A stretch of DNA of 57,974 nt from JACJXF01 sp038316435. Lineage in GTDB: Bacteria; Bacteroidota; Bacteroidia; Bacteroidales; GCA-2748055. Both the position numbers and the translations under genes were made by a program. A model generated the notes under the pieces. It ran no database searches. It was given only the letters and a program-made list of their open reading frames with translations, and was not told where the DNA came from. This document shows, one piece after another, positions 18,277 through 27,027 of this stretch (positions are counted from its first letter, which is position 1; each line of letters starts with the position of its first letter). The stretch lies in assembly GCA_038316435.1 (NCBI GenBank), contig JBBQAQ010000024.1:1-57974 (forward strand). The letters run 5' to 3'.

Positions 18277-18483
18277 ACCCATGTGCGCCTTTTTTTAAAT
18301 TCTCAAAACAAATTATGCCCGTTCGTCATCAAGTTGCTTCTTCACTCTCTGCTCTCCCTGCACTTATAGTAATCAATCACATTTTCCGTGATAAGCAGAA
18401 AATAAATATCGTCGTATTCTTAAAAACAATAGTTCATTAAACTTAAAATTCTTCTCCTCCCTCAAACCTTATCCCTTTTTCAT

Positions 18484-18491
18484 TACTTTTG
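18484..18491 (+). promoter_or_regulatory. candidate -7 promoter element upstream of mfd
   Basis: TACTTTTG matches the Bacteroidota -7 consensus TAnnTTTG exactly and ends 16 nt before the mfd start codon. A clear TTTG -33 element at the expected distance was not found. Confidence 0.4.
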
Positions 18492-18507
18492 TCTCGATTT
18501 ATTTAGA

Positions 18508-21500
18508 ATGCTCGAAGAATTATACAGGAACAGCAAAGAAGCAGAACTTATATCAGGCCTTTTACAGGAACCGGCTGGGAATTTTTTGCAGATAAAGGGA
18601 CTTTCAGGCTCTTCCCGCTCAGCCTTTATCCATTCATGCATCTCAAAAGCCAAAGGTTCACACCTTATTATATTACCCGAAAAAGAAGAAGCAGCGTACT
18701 TCTACAACGACCTGATTACCTTCGATGGAACAGAGCGTTGCCTTTTTTTTCCATCTTCCTACATCCGCTCTATTCATTACAAAAAAACTGATGAGGCTAA
18801 TATTATTACCCGTACTCAGGTTTTAAAACGTTTGATTGAAAAAAGGGTGGCGAGTTTTATCGTTACTTATCCCGAGGCCCTGATGGAAAGGGTTATCAGC
18901 CGGAAGAGTCTCGACGATAACACTTTTGAAATGCGCGAGGGAGAAAAGGTAAATCGTGAATTCCTCCGCGATCTGCTTGAAACATACCGCTTTGAATTGG
19001 TCGATTTTGTGTATGAACCGGGGCAATATGCCTTGCGCGGAAGCATCATCGATATTTTTTCATATTCCTCAACCCTTCCTCACAGAATTGATTTTTTTGG
19101 AGAGGAAATTGAGTCGATACGGAGCTTTGACATTGAAACGCAATTATCCCTTGAAAAAATAAAAAAAATAAGCCTGATCCCCAACATGCAATGGGAGCAG
19201 GAGAAACTGAGCAAGCGTGTTTCGATCCTTGAGTATCTGCCTAAAAACACAAGTATCTGGACCGATGACCTGATGCTTATCTATAGCCGTATTGATGAGA
19301 TTTACGACAAAACATCATTCGATGATGAGAAGGATAAAACGCTGGTAAAATCGGAAGTAATTGTCAATTCACAAATTCTTAACCGGGATATTAAACCTCT
19401 GAATAAGATTGAGTTCGGGAGTTTTCGCGTTCCGGATCCAGCAATGGTATTTGAGTTCAATACTGCCCCACAGCCCACTTTTAATAAAAATTTCGACCTC
19501 CTAGTTAAAGACCTGCATTCACGAAAAGAAGACGGATACGAGGTAATGATACTTTCTGACAGCGACAAACAGATTGAGCGCCTGATTGAGATTTTTGCGG
19601 AAGTTGATCCGACAGTGACATTCAGACCTGTTTTGAAGACGCTTCACCAGGGATTCATCGATCACGACCGGAAACTTTGCGTGTATACCGACCATGAGAT
19701 CTTTGAAAGATATCATAAATTTCAGCTTAACGACCGGTACAGTAAAAAGGAATCAATAAGCATAAAAGAGCTGTCGGGTCTCAATCCTGGCGATTATATT
19801 GTTCATGTAGACCATGGAATAGGGATTTTCGGGGGATTGGAAACTATCGACGTTAATGGCCGGAAACAAGAATCGGTACGTTTGGTTTACCGCGATCAGG
19901 ATGTAATTTATGTGAGTATCCATAACCTTCACCGAATATCCAAATATAAAGGTAAAGAGGGAGATGCACCAAAGATTTATAAGTTAGGAAGCGGGGCATG
20001 GCAAAAGCTAAAGTTAGCCACCAAGAAAAAGATCAAGGATATTGCCGAAGATCTGATTAAACTTTATGCAAGCCGTAAACAACAGGAAGGATTTAGTTTT
20101 AGTCCGGATACTTACCTCCAGCGTGAGCTTGAAGCCTCCTTTATATATGAAGACACTCCTGACCAAATTAAAGCCACAAGAGATGTTAAGGAAGGTATGG
20201 AAGCTGGATTCCCCATGGACAGGCTTGTTTGCGGGGATGTGGGATTTGGCAAGACCGAAGTAGCTATTCGTGCTGCATTTAAAGCCGTTACCGATTCTAA
20301 ACAAGTTGCAGTGCTTGTTCCTACTACGATTCTTGCATTTCAGCATTATAATACTTTTAAAGAACGACTGAAAGAATTCCCTTGTACCGTAGATTATATA
20401 AGCCGTTTCAGGAAACCTGCAGATCTAAAAATTATTCTCGACAAGTTGGCCAAAGGGCAGATCGACATATTAATAGGTACGCACAAACTGGTTGGCAAAG
20501 AAGTGAAATTTAAAGATCTTGGACTATTGGTTATCGATGAAGAGCAGAAATTTGGTGTGGGTGTGAAAGAGAAACTCCGGCAGATGAAACTAAATGTCGA
20601 TACGCTTACTCTAACCGCAACTCCCATTCCGAGAACACTTCAGTTTTCCTTAATGGGCGCAAGAGATTTGTCGATCATTAATACTCCCCCGCCAAACCGG
20701 CATCCAATAATTACCGAATTGCACACCTTCAATGAAGAAATAATTAAGGAAGCCATTGAATATGAAGTCAGCCGCGGCGGTCAGGTGTTTTTTATTAATA
20801 ATCGTATTCAGAACATCAATGAACTTGCCGTAATGATTGGAAAAATATGCAAATCGGTGCGTGTTGTTGTCGCTCATGGACAAATGGAAGGAAATCAGTT
20901 GGAAAAAACCATGCTCGATTTTGTTCAGGGGGATTATGATGTGTTGGTGGCTACGTCAATCATCGAATCAGGGCTTGATATTCCCAATGCCAACACAATT
21001 ATAATAAACAATGCACACCATTTTGGTTTAAGTGATCTTCATCAGCTCAGGGGAAGGGTGGGTCGTTCTAATAAAAAAGCATTCTGTTACCTCATGGCTC
21101 CCCCTATAACACTCATGACCAATGAGGCAAGAAGAAAAATGCGCGCCATTGAAGAATTCTCTGATCTGGGAAGCGGTTTTAATATTGCCATGCAGGATCT
21201 GGATATCAGAGGTTCGGGAAACCTTCTGGGAGCGGAGCAAAGCGGATTTATTGCCGACATTGGGTATGAAACCTACCAGAGAATTCTTAATGAAGCCATT
21301 CTTGAACTGCGCGAAAACGAATTTAAGGATCTTTACCCTGTAACCGAGCAGGAACAAGCCAATAAGCGGTATGTTGGAGATTGTCAGATAGATACAGATC
21401 TTGAGATTCTGTTTCCGGATGAATATATTAATAATGTATCCGAAAGAATACGATTATACCGAGAACTCGATAATATCCCTGATGAAAAAAGTCTGAATGC

Positions 21501-21825
21501 CTTTGAAACCAACCTGCACGATCGATTTGGCCCAATTCCTCCCCAAACAATCGAATTGTTAAATGTAGTAAGACTCAGATGGAGAGCGTTGCAGCTAGGA
21601 ATGGAGAAAATTATAATGAAAAACTCCGGAATGCTGATCTATTTTATCCAGGATCCAAAGTCGAAATATTATCAATCGGGAGTTTTTGGAAATGTTTTAA
21701 ATTTTGTTCAGAGAATGGGCAGAAATGTTGTACTAAAAGAAGAAAACCTTCGTTTGAGTCTTAGGATTCCGATGGTTAAAAATATTAAAGCTGCCATTGA
21801 TACTCTTGATAAAATTATGGTTTGA
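18508..21825 (+). CDS. mfd: transcription-repair coupling factor Mfd
   Basis: A 1105-aa DNA translocase that removes stalled RNA polymerase and recruits nucleotide excision repair. The order is a UvrB-like N-terminal region (to about 290), a CarD-like RNA polymerase interaction domain (LNPGDYIVHVDHGIGIFGGL near 423), and RecG-like motor domains with Walker A GDVGFGKTE (near 576), DEEQ (near 677) and LTATPIPRTLQ. The TRG region (QLRGRVGRS) and a C-terminal TRCF domain follow. It is slightly shorter than the ~1150 aa of E. coli Mfd, normal for this phylum. It begins the plus-strand housekeeping run; 30 nt separate it from coaX. Confidence 0.97.
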   Translation: MLEELYRNSKEAELISGLLQEPAGNFLQIKGLSGSSRSAFIHSCISKAKGSHLIILPEKEEAAYFYNDLITFDGTERCLFFPSSYIRSIHYKKTDEANIITRTQVLKRLIEKRVASFIVTYPEALMERVISRKSLDDNTFEMREGEKVNREFLRDLLETYRFELVDFVYEPGQYALRGSIIDIFSYSSTLPHRIDFFGEEIESIRSFDIETQLSLEKIKKISLIPNMQWEQEKLSKRVSILEYLPKNTSIWTDDLMLIYSRIDEIYDKTSFDDEKDKTLVKSEVIVNSQILNRDIKPLNKIEFGSFRVPDPAMVFEFNTAPQPTFNKNFDLLVKDLHSRKEDGYEVMILSDSDKQIERLIEIFAEVDPTVTFRPVLKTLHQGFIDHDRKLCVYTDHEIFERYHKFQLNDRYSKKESISIKELSGLNPGDYIVHVDHGIGIFGGLETIDVNGRKQESVRLVYRDQDVIYVSIHNLHRISKYKGKEGDAPKIYKLGSGAWQKLKLATKKKIKDIAEDLIKLYASRKQQEGFSFSPDTYLQRELEASFIYEDTPDQIKATRDVKEGMEAGFPMDRLVCGDVGFGKTEVAIRAAFKAVTDSKQVAVLVPTTILAFQHYNTFKERLKEFPCTVDYISRFRKPADLKIILDKLAKGQIDILIGTHKLVGKEVKFKDLGLLVIDEEQKFGVGVKEKLRQMKLNVDTLTLTATPIPRTLQFSLMGARDLSIINTPPPNRHPIITELHTFNEEIIKEAIEYEVSRGGQVFFINNRIQNINELAVMIGKICKSVRVVVAHGQMEGNQLEKTMLDFVQGDYDVLVATSIIESGLDIPNANTIIINNAHHFGLSDLHQLRGRVGRSNKKAFCYLMAPPITLMTNEARRKMRAIEEFSDLGSGFNIAMQDLDIRGSGNLLGAEQSGFIADIGYETYQRILNEAILELRENEFKDLYPVTEQEQANKRYVGDCQIDTDLEILFPDEYINNVSERIRLYRELDNIPDEKSLNAFETNLHDRFGPIPPQTIELLNVVRLRWRALQLGMEKIIMKNSGMLIYFIQDPKSKYYQSGVFGNVLNFVQRMGRNVVLKEENLRLSLRIPMVKNIKAAIDTLDKIMV

Positions 21826-21855
21826 TTTATAATTTTAAAATTTGAGCAATAATAG

Positions 21856-22590
21856 ATGAATTTAGTAATCGATCAGGGCAATACCGTAAGCAAACTGGCT
21901 GTATTTAAGGCAGGAAAGCTGATTGAGCGCATTACAGAACCCAATCTGAGTGCGGAAATCCTTATTCCCTTTTTTGAAAAATTCCCGGAAATTAACAATG
22001 GCATTCTTTCATCAGTTGCTGAATTCGATCAGGATGTACCTGTTTTTCTAAAAAGTAAGTTGAAGAAGTTTATAAATCTTAATTCAGAAACCAATATCCC
22101 CATAAAAAACACTTATGGAACAAAGGAAAGTCTAGGCTACGACCGGATAGCAGATGCGGTTGGCGCTTATTCGTTATTTCAGGGTTTCAATGTTTTAATA
22201 ATTGATGCAGGTACAGCAATAACGATCGACCTGCTGACAAAAAACGGTGAATTTTATGGTGGAAACATCTCTCCCGGACTTGATTTGCGGTTTCGGGTCT
22301 TGCATGAACAAACAAAAAAGCTTCCGCTGATAAGCAAATCAGAAACATTTCCAATACTTGGCAAAACAACTGAGGAAGCAATACTTGCGGGCGTTATGAA
22401 CGGCGTTGTTTTTGAATTGGATGGGTATATTGACATCTTAAAAAAACAATTTCCTGAACTGAAAATCATTTTAACAGGTGGAGACATTAATTACTTTGAT
22501 AAAAAGTTAAAAAATTCCATCTTTGCAAATCCAAATTTAAATCTCACAGGACTAAACCGAATTCTGGAATACAATGTTGAAAATTATTAG
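21856..22590 (+). CDS. coaX: type III pantothenate kinase CoaX
   Basis: A 244-aa ASKHA-fold kinase that phosphorylates pantothenate in the first step of coenzyme A synthesis. It has the phosphate-1 motif DQGNTVSK at residues 5-12, YGTKESLGYDR near 87 and the DAGTAITIDLL motif near 117. GGNISPGLDLR matches the CoaX substrate-binding region. The final 17 nt overlap the start of the next gene, so translation is probably coupled. Confidence 0.95.
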   Translation: MNLVIDQGNTVSKLAVFKAGKLIERITEPNLSAEILIPFFEKFPEINNGILSSVAEFDQDVPVFLKSKLKKFINLNSETNIPIKNTYGTKESLGYDRIADAVGAYSLFQGFNVLIIDAGTAITIDLLTKNGEFYGGNISPGLDLRFRVLHEQTKKLPLISKSETFPILGKTTEEAILAGVMNGVVFELDGYIDILKKQFPELKIILTGGDINYFDKKLKNSIFANPNLNLTGLNRILEYNVENY

Positions 22591-23863
22591 ATTCTTCCTA
22601 CCGGCCATTTTGCTCTACGCAATTCCAATGGCTGCACAGGTAAATACCAGTTCCCCTTATTCAAGATTTGGTTTAGGCGAGTTGACCAAGCCTGGGTTTG
22701 CCAATAACATATCGCTTGGAGGTACGGGAATAGGGCTGCGTTCTGCAAGTCAGATAAATTATATGAATCCTGCCTCTTACACAGAAATGGATACAATGTC
22801 GTTTCTTTTCGATTTTGGGGTTTTTGGCGAACAAACAAAATATTCTACCAATAGCCTTGAATCTAAAATGACGAATTACAACATTCATCATATTGCCATT
22901 GGTTTTGGTATAACGAAAAACTGGAAAGCAAGCCTTGGAGTTTTGCCATATAGTTCAGTAGGGTATGATATCGAAGAAAATAAATTTATGAACGGATCAA
23001 GTCTGGTAAACTACAGTTATAAAGGTACAGGCGGTCTGAATCGCTTTTATATCGGTAATTCTGTTCGCTTCTTTAAACATTTTTCTGTTGGACTTAATCT
23101 TTCTTACATGTTTGGATACCTTAATTATACAAACAAAGTAAGTTTCCCTTCCGATAACGATGCTGCTACCACATTAATTGAAAATCGCCTTAATCTTGGC
23201 GATATGATGTATAACTTAGGATTTCAGTATAACACAACTTTTAAAGAGAAGTATTTCCTGACACTTGGAGCAATTTACGATAATGAAACTAAGCTAAGCA
23301 CCTCTCAGTCGATTATTAAGACCACTTTTTTCCCCGGTCAAGGAACGACAATTGGTGACTCAATAATTATCAATCCTGCTTTCGTGGTAGATTCTAAGAA
23401 TACTACTGGACAAACCATTTTACCGCGCAATTTCGGAGTTGGAACCAGTTTTGGCATTAAGAATAAATTATTAATAGCGGCAGATTATTCGGCTACGGAA
23501 TGGAGTAAATCATTCATCCCGGGAAAAACCGATACACTTGTTAATTCTAACTCAATGAATTTTGGAATAGAATATACACCGAATGAAATGGCTCTCAGAA
23601 ATTACTTAAACAGAGTGCATTACAGATTTGGAGGCTATTATTCCAATAGCTATCTTCGCATCCGAAATGAACAATTGCAGGATTTTGGCATAAGTTTTGG
23701 AGTAGGATTACCATTCAAGAACACCAAGTCGACTTTTAATCTTGGAATTGTTTACGGACAAAGAGGAACATTAACAAATAACCTGATAAAGGAGAACTAC
23801 GGAATTATAAATTTTGGATTAACATTACATGATTTCTGGTTCTATAAACGAAAAATTGATTAA
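22574..23863 (+). CDS. outer-membrane beta-barrel protein
   Basis: A 429-aa exported protein with a signal peptide ending at about residue 21 (PMAAQ). SSPYSRFGLGEL directly after cleavage and LGGTGIGLRSASQINYMNPASY resemble FadL/OmpP1-type barrels of Bacteroidota. Alternating hydrophobic and aromatic strands run to the end (FGLTLHDFWFYKRKID). It follows coaX with a 17-nt overlap and precedes a TPR protein and lptC, suggesting an envelope-assembly operon. Its cargo, if any, is not evident. Confidence 0.75.
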   Translation: MLKIIRFFLPAILLYAIPMAAQVNTSSPYSRFGLGELTKPGFANNISLGGTGIGLRSASQINYMNPASYTEMDTMSFLFDFGVFGEQTKYSTNSLESKMTNYNIHHIAIGFGITKNWKASLGVLPYSSVGYDIEENKFMNGSSLVNYSYKGTGGLNRFYIGNSVRFFKHFSVGLNLSYMFGYLNYTNKVSFPSDNDAATTLIENRLNLGDMMYNLGFQYNTTFKEKYFLTLGAIYDNETKLSTSQSIIKTTFFPGQGTTIGDSIIINPAFVVDSKNTTGQTILPRNFGVGTSFGIKNKLLIAADYSATEWSKSFIPGKTDTLVNSNSMNFGIEYTPNEMALRNYLNRVHYRFGGYYSNSYLRIRNEQLQDFGISFGVGLPFKNTKSTFNLGIVYGQRGTLTNNLIKENYGIINFGLTLHDFWFYKRKID

Positions 23864-23876
23864 TAATATTGAAGCC

Positions 23877-25226
23877 ATGAAAACTAAAGGATTAAAAACG
23901 TTACTGATTGCAGTGTTTGCCATGACATCTGTATTTCAGGCGTTTGCGCAAAAAGGAAGTGTGGATGGATCTGTTTACGGTAAAGGTGAAGACAGCATAA
24001 ATTGCGTCAGAAACCTTTCTTTATATGGTGAGTTTTACAAACACGATAATTTTACTGATGCAATTGTTCCCTGGAGAAAATTATATCGCGATTGCCCGGC
24101 ATCAAGAGAATCCCTTTATGCAAACGGAGTAAACATGTATAAGGCTTTTATTGAAATCGCAAAAGATCCTGCTGTTAAAGCTGCGTTGTGTGACACTATT
24201 ATGATGATTTATGATCAGCGTATAAAATACTTTGGTAATGAAGGAAATGTTCTTGGTCGCAAAGGGGTTGATTTACTCCGTTACAGAAGAGAAGACGGAA
24301 ATCAGTATATCGAACAAGGTTATAATTGCCTTAAAAGATCTGTTGAACTGGAAAAAGGTAAATCATCACCTGCAGTGCTTACTACTTTAGTTTCTGCTAG
24401 TATCACTTTATTTTCAAAGAGTCTGATTTTAAACGAACAACTTGTAATGGATTATCTTACCGCCTCTGAAATCCTGGATAACGAACTGGCTCTTCATCCT
24501 TCTCCAAAAACACAACAGGCAAAAGATGCCATTGATTTAAATATACGCGAAAGTAAAGTCTTGTCATGTGAGCTGATCATTAAAATTTTCGAGCCTAAAC
24601 TGGAAGCGAATAAGAATAATCCTGAATTTCTTAAGAAAATTACCGGTTTCCTTTCTGATTCACAGTGTGAAGACGCTAAACTGTTTGCTGATGCTTCAGA
24701 AAAACTTTATGCTATTGAACCTTCTTCAGTTGCTGCTTACAAACTGGCCAGAGTACTTTTGCAAAGAAAAGAGTATGAGAAAAGTGTAAAATATTACAAA
24801 GAAGCTGTAGATATTGCCACTACTGCTGAAGAAAAAGCCAAATACTTTTATGAACTGGCTTATGTTGAAAATAATAACCTGAATCAGCCTGAATTAGCTG
24901 CAAATAACCTTCTTGAAGCGATTAAAATCAGACCAGATTGGGGTGATGCATACATCCTTCTGGGCGGTGTTTATGGTGCTGCCAGCAACAGTTTCGAAGA
25001 TCCATTTGCTAAAAAAACCGTTTATTGGCTTGCAGTAGATATGTTTCAGAAAGCCAAAAGCGCTGATCCTAGTGTAGCTGAAAAAGCAAACTCATTGATA
25101 AACGACTATTCAGCTTATTTTCCCAGTGTTGAAGATGTATTCTTCCATTCATTACAGGAAGGTCAATCTTATTCCATAGGTGGATGGATTAACCGTTCAA
25201 CAACTATTAGAGGACGTAAACAATAG
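23877..25226 (+). CDS. periplasmic TPR-repeat protein
   Basis: I start this at 23877 (MKTKGLKTLLIAVFAM), which gives a signal peptide ending FQAFAQ; an in-frame ATG at 23829 would overlap the upstream gene and spoil the signal. The product is 449 aa, almost entirely helical. Residues ~300-400 contain TPR-like repeats (AAYKLARVLLQRKEYEKSVKYY, then YELAYVENNNLNQPELAANN and GDAYILLGGVYG). No enzyme motif is visible. It lies 13 nt after the barrel protein and 8 nt before lptC. A role as scaffold in envelope biogenesis is inferred from neighbours only. Confidence 0.8.
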   Translation: MKTKGLKTLLIAVFAMTSVFQAFAQKGSVDGSVYGKGEDSINCVRNLSLYGEFYKHDNFTDAIVPWRKLYRDCPASRESLYANGVNMYKAFIEIAKDPAVKAALCDTIMMIYDQRIKYFGNEGNVLGRKGVDLLRYRREDGNQYIEQGYNCLKRSVELEKGKSSPAVLTTLVSASITLFSKSLILNEQLVMDYLTASEILDNELALHPSPKTQQAKDAIDLNIRESKVLSCELIIKIFEPKLEANKNNPEFLKKITGFLSDSQCEDAKLFADASEKLYAIEPSSVAAYKLARVLLQRKEYEKSVKYYKEAVDIATTAEEKAKYFYELAYVENNNLNQPELAANNLLEAIKIRPDWGDAYILLGGVYGAASNSFEDPFAKKTVYWLAVDMFQKAKSADPSVAEKANSLINDYSAYFPSVEDVFFHSLQEGQSYSIGGWINRSTTIRGRKQ

Positions 25227-25234
25227 AATGCCTG

Positions 25235-25828
25235 ATGCAATCAATATTAAAACATACTTCAAGAATCTTGAAACTCCTGGTAATACCGGGAGTTTTTTGT
25301 CTTGTAGCATGTGAAAATGATATTGAGAAAATAAATATACTGACCAACACCACTACTTTGCCGGATATAAGTGGAGAAAAAGTTGAAATACTGTATAGCG
25401 ATTCGGGTAAAGTTAAAATGCAACTGAATGCCGAAGAGATCAAACAATATGGAAAAACTGAACGCCCTTATATTGAATTTCCCAAAGGAATTCATGTGAT
25501 TCTGTTCGACGACCTATTACAACCAAAGTCCGAAATACTTGCTGATTATGCAAAGTATTTTCAGGAAGAAAAACTTTGGGAGGCTCATGGAAATGTTATT
25601 GCCTTCAATATATCTACCGGAGAAAAGCTAAATACAGAGGAGCTATTCTGGGATGAGAGTCTGCAACGCATTTATTCCAATAGCTTTTCAAGAATTGAGA
25701 ATAAAGATGGTATTTTTTATGGCCAGAAAGGGTTTGAAACGAATCAGAAATTCATGCCGATACGACTTAAAAGCTCAAAAGGAAGCGTAAATTTAAAGGA
25801 TGAAGAAGATACCGGCCAAAACCCTTGA
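25235..25828 (+). CDS. lptC: LptC-like LPS export lipoprotein
   Basis: A 197-aa protein that should bridge LptB2FG and LptA in lipopolysaccharide transport. It has an N-terminal hydrophobic stretch with a lipobox (CLVAC, Cys26), as is usual for Bacteroidota LptC, rather than an uncleaved anchor. The beta-jellyroll region covers VEILYSDSGKVKMQLNAEEI, YIEFPKGIHV and LWEAHGNVIAFN, with YGQKGFETNQ near the end. It overlaps the next small gene by 29 nt. Confidence 0.88.
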   Translation: MQSILKHTSRILKLLVIPGVFCLVACENDIEKINILTNTTTLPDISGEKVEILYSDSGKVKMQLNAEEIKQYGKTERPYIEFPKGIHVILFDDLLQPKSEILADYAKYFQEEKLWEAHGNVIAFNISTGEKLNTEELFWDESLQRIYSNSFSRIENKDGIFYGQKGFETNQKFMPIRLKSSKGSVNLKDEEDTGQNP

Positions 25829-25982
25829 GATAATATGGCTGATGGTTGCTATTCTTGCCTTACTTGCAGGAATGCATAAGACTTATTATCAGGGAATTGC
25901 TAATAGTTACCAGTTTTTTATAATCTTTATACTTGCTCTGCTGATGTATCTTAATCGTAGAAATACTAGGAAATCCAAATGA
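25800..25982 (+). CDS. small two-helix membrane protein
   Basis: A 60-aa protein with two predicted membrane segments (residues 9-26 and 36-51) and a basic tail (RRNTRKSK). It overlaps both neighbours: 29 nt with lptC and 4 nt (ATGA) with the CBS-domain gene. Such tight packing supports real translation. The family is not recognised; association with LPS export or the CBS protein is only positional. Confidence 0.7.
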   Translation: MKKIPAKTLEIIWLMVAILALLAGMHKTYYQGIANSYQFFIIFILALLMYLNRRNTRKSK

Positions 25983-26863
25983 ATCCACTCCTGTTCATTA
26001 TCATTTTTGTTATTGTAATTATATGTCTTTCTATAATTTACATAATGAGTAGGTACATCCTCCAATTAAATGATAGTTACAGCAAGGAGCGATTCTTTTA
26101 TAATTTTGCACTTCCAGAGTTTCATTCTACAGTTTCGGGTACAGAAACATCAAAGGATAGTTCCGACAAGGAAGAACCAGAAATCAGAATTTTTCAGAAT
26201 GCGCTGGAATTTTCCAAACTGAAGGTAAGAGATTGCATGGTTCCGCGGAACGAAATTGAAGCACTCGATGTCAACAGTAACCTTTATGAACTCAGGAAGA
26301 AATTTATAGACACAGGCTATTCAAAAATTCTTATTTACGACGATATCATCGATAATATGATTGGGTATATCAGCTCCAAAGAGTTATTTAAAAATCCGGA
26401 AAGCATACGGTCAAACCTCGTCAGCTTATCGATTGTGCCTGAATCTATGCAGATTAACAAACTTCTAAGTAATCTGATAAAGGAAAGACGAAGCATTGCT
26501 CTGGTTGTTGATGAATACGGCGGAACCTCAGGAATTGTAACTCTTGAAGATATTATGGAAGAGATTTTTGGCGAAATCGAAGACGAACATGATACTCAGG
26601 AATTTGTTGAAAGACAAGTTAACGAAAATGAATTTATTCTCGCCGGACGTCTGGAAATTGATTACCTGAACGAGAAATACAATTTTAATATCCCGGAAAC
26701 AGAAGATTATGATACACTTGCAGGTTTTATCATTTATCACTTCGAAAATATCCCAAAACTGAATACCCGGGTTATAGTTGGTGCACTGCACATGAGAATT
26801 CTAAAAGTCAGCCAGACAAAAATTGAGCTGGTTCATGTCAGGTTTGATGATGCGGATATTTAG
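25979..26863 (+). CDS. CBS-pair / CorC_HlyC-domain membrane protein lacking DUF21
   Basis: A 294-aa protein with one N-terminal membrane helix (residues 4-25), a CBS pair (CMVPRNEIEALD; then VVDEYGGTSGIVTLEDIMEE) and a C-terminal CorC_HlyC (transporter-associated) domain with DTLAGFIIY. Most hemolysin/CorC-type proteins of this phylum are ~420 aa and carry a four-helix DUF21 (CNNM) transporter domain; here a single helix replaces it. It may therefore be a regulatory or membrane-tethered version, not a transporter. Function unknown; linked to ion efflux only by family. Confidence 0.85.
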   Translation: MNPLLFIIIFVIVIICLSIIYIMSRYILQLNDSYSKERFFYNFALPEFHSTVSGTETSKDSSDKEEPEIRIFQNALEFSKLKVRDCMVPRNEIEALDVNSNLYELRKKFIDTGYSKILIYDDIIDNMIGYISSKELFKNPESIRSNLVSLSIVPESMQINKLLSNLIKERRSIALVVDEYGGTSGIVTLEDIMEEIFGEIEDEHDTQEFVERQVNENEFILAGRLEIDYLNEKYNFNIPETEDYDTLAGFIIYHFENIPKLNTRVIVGALHMRILKVSQTKIELVHVRFDDADI

Positions 26864-26952
26864 ATCGATTGCGGTGCCGTAATTGATACTGCCATTATGT
26901 TTGTAAACTAACTTGTGTATCTACTAGTTTTTTCTTAACATCTGCAATCCAA

Positions 26953-26986
26953 TTTGTAAAAATAACAATTGAAATTACTATATTCG
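26953..26986 (+). promoter_or_regulatory. candidate promoter for the PpiD-type gene
   Basis: TTTG at 26953-26956 and TATATTCG at 26979-26986 are separated by 22 nt. This fits the Bacteroidota -33/-7 architecture with one change in the -7 element. The start codon follows 41 nt later. Confidence 0.4.
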
Positions 26987-27027
26987 TAGCCTAAAATTTT
27001 TTAGCATATATTTTAAAGAAACAGTTA

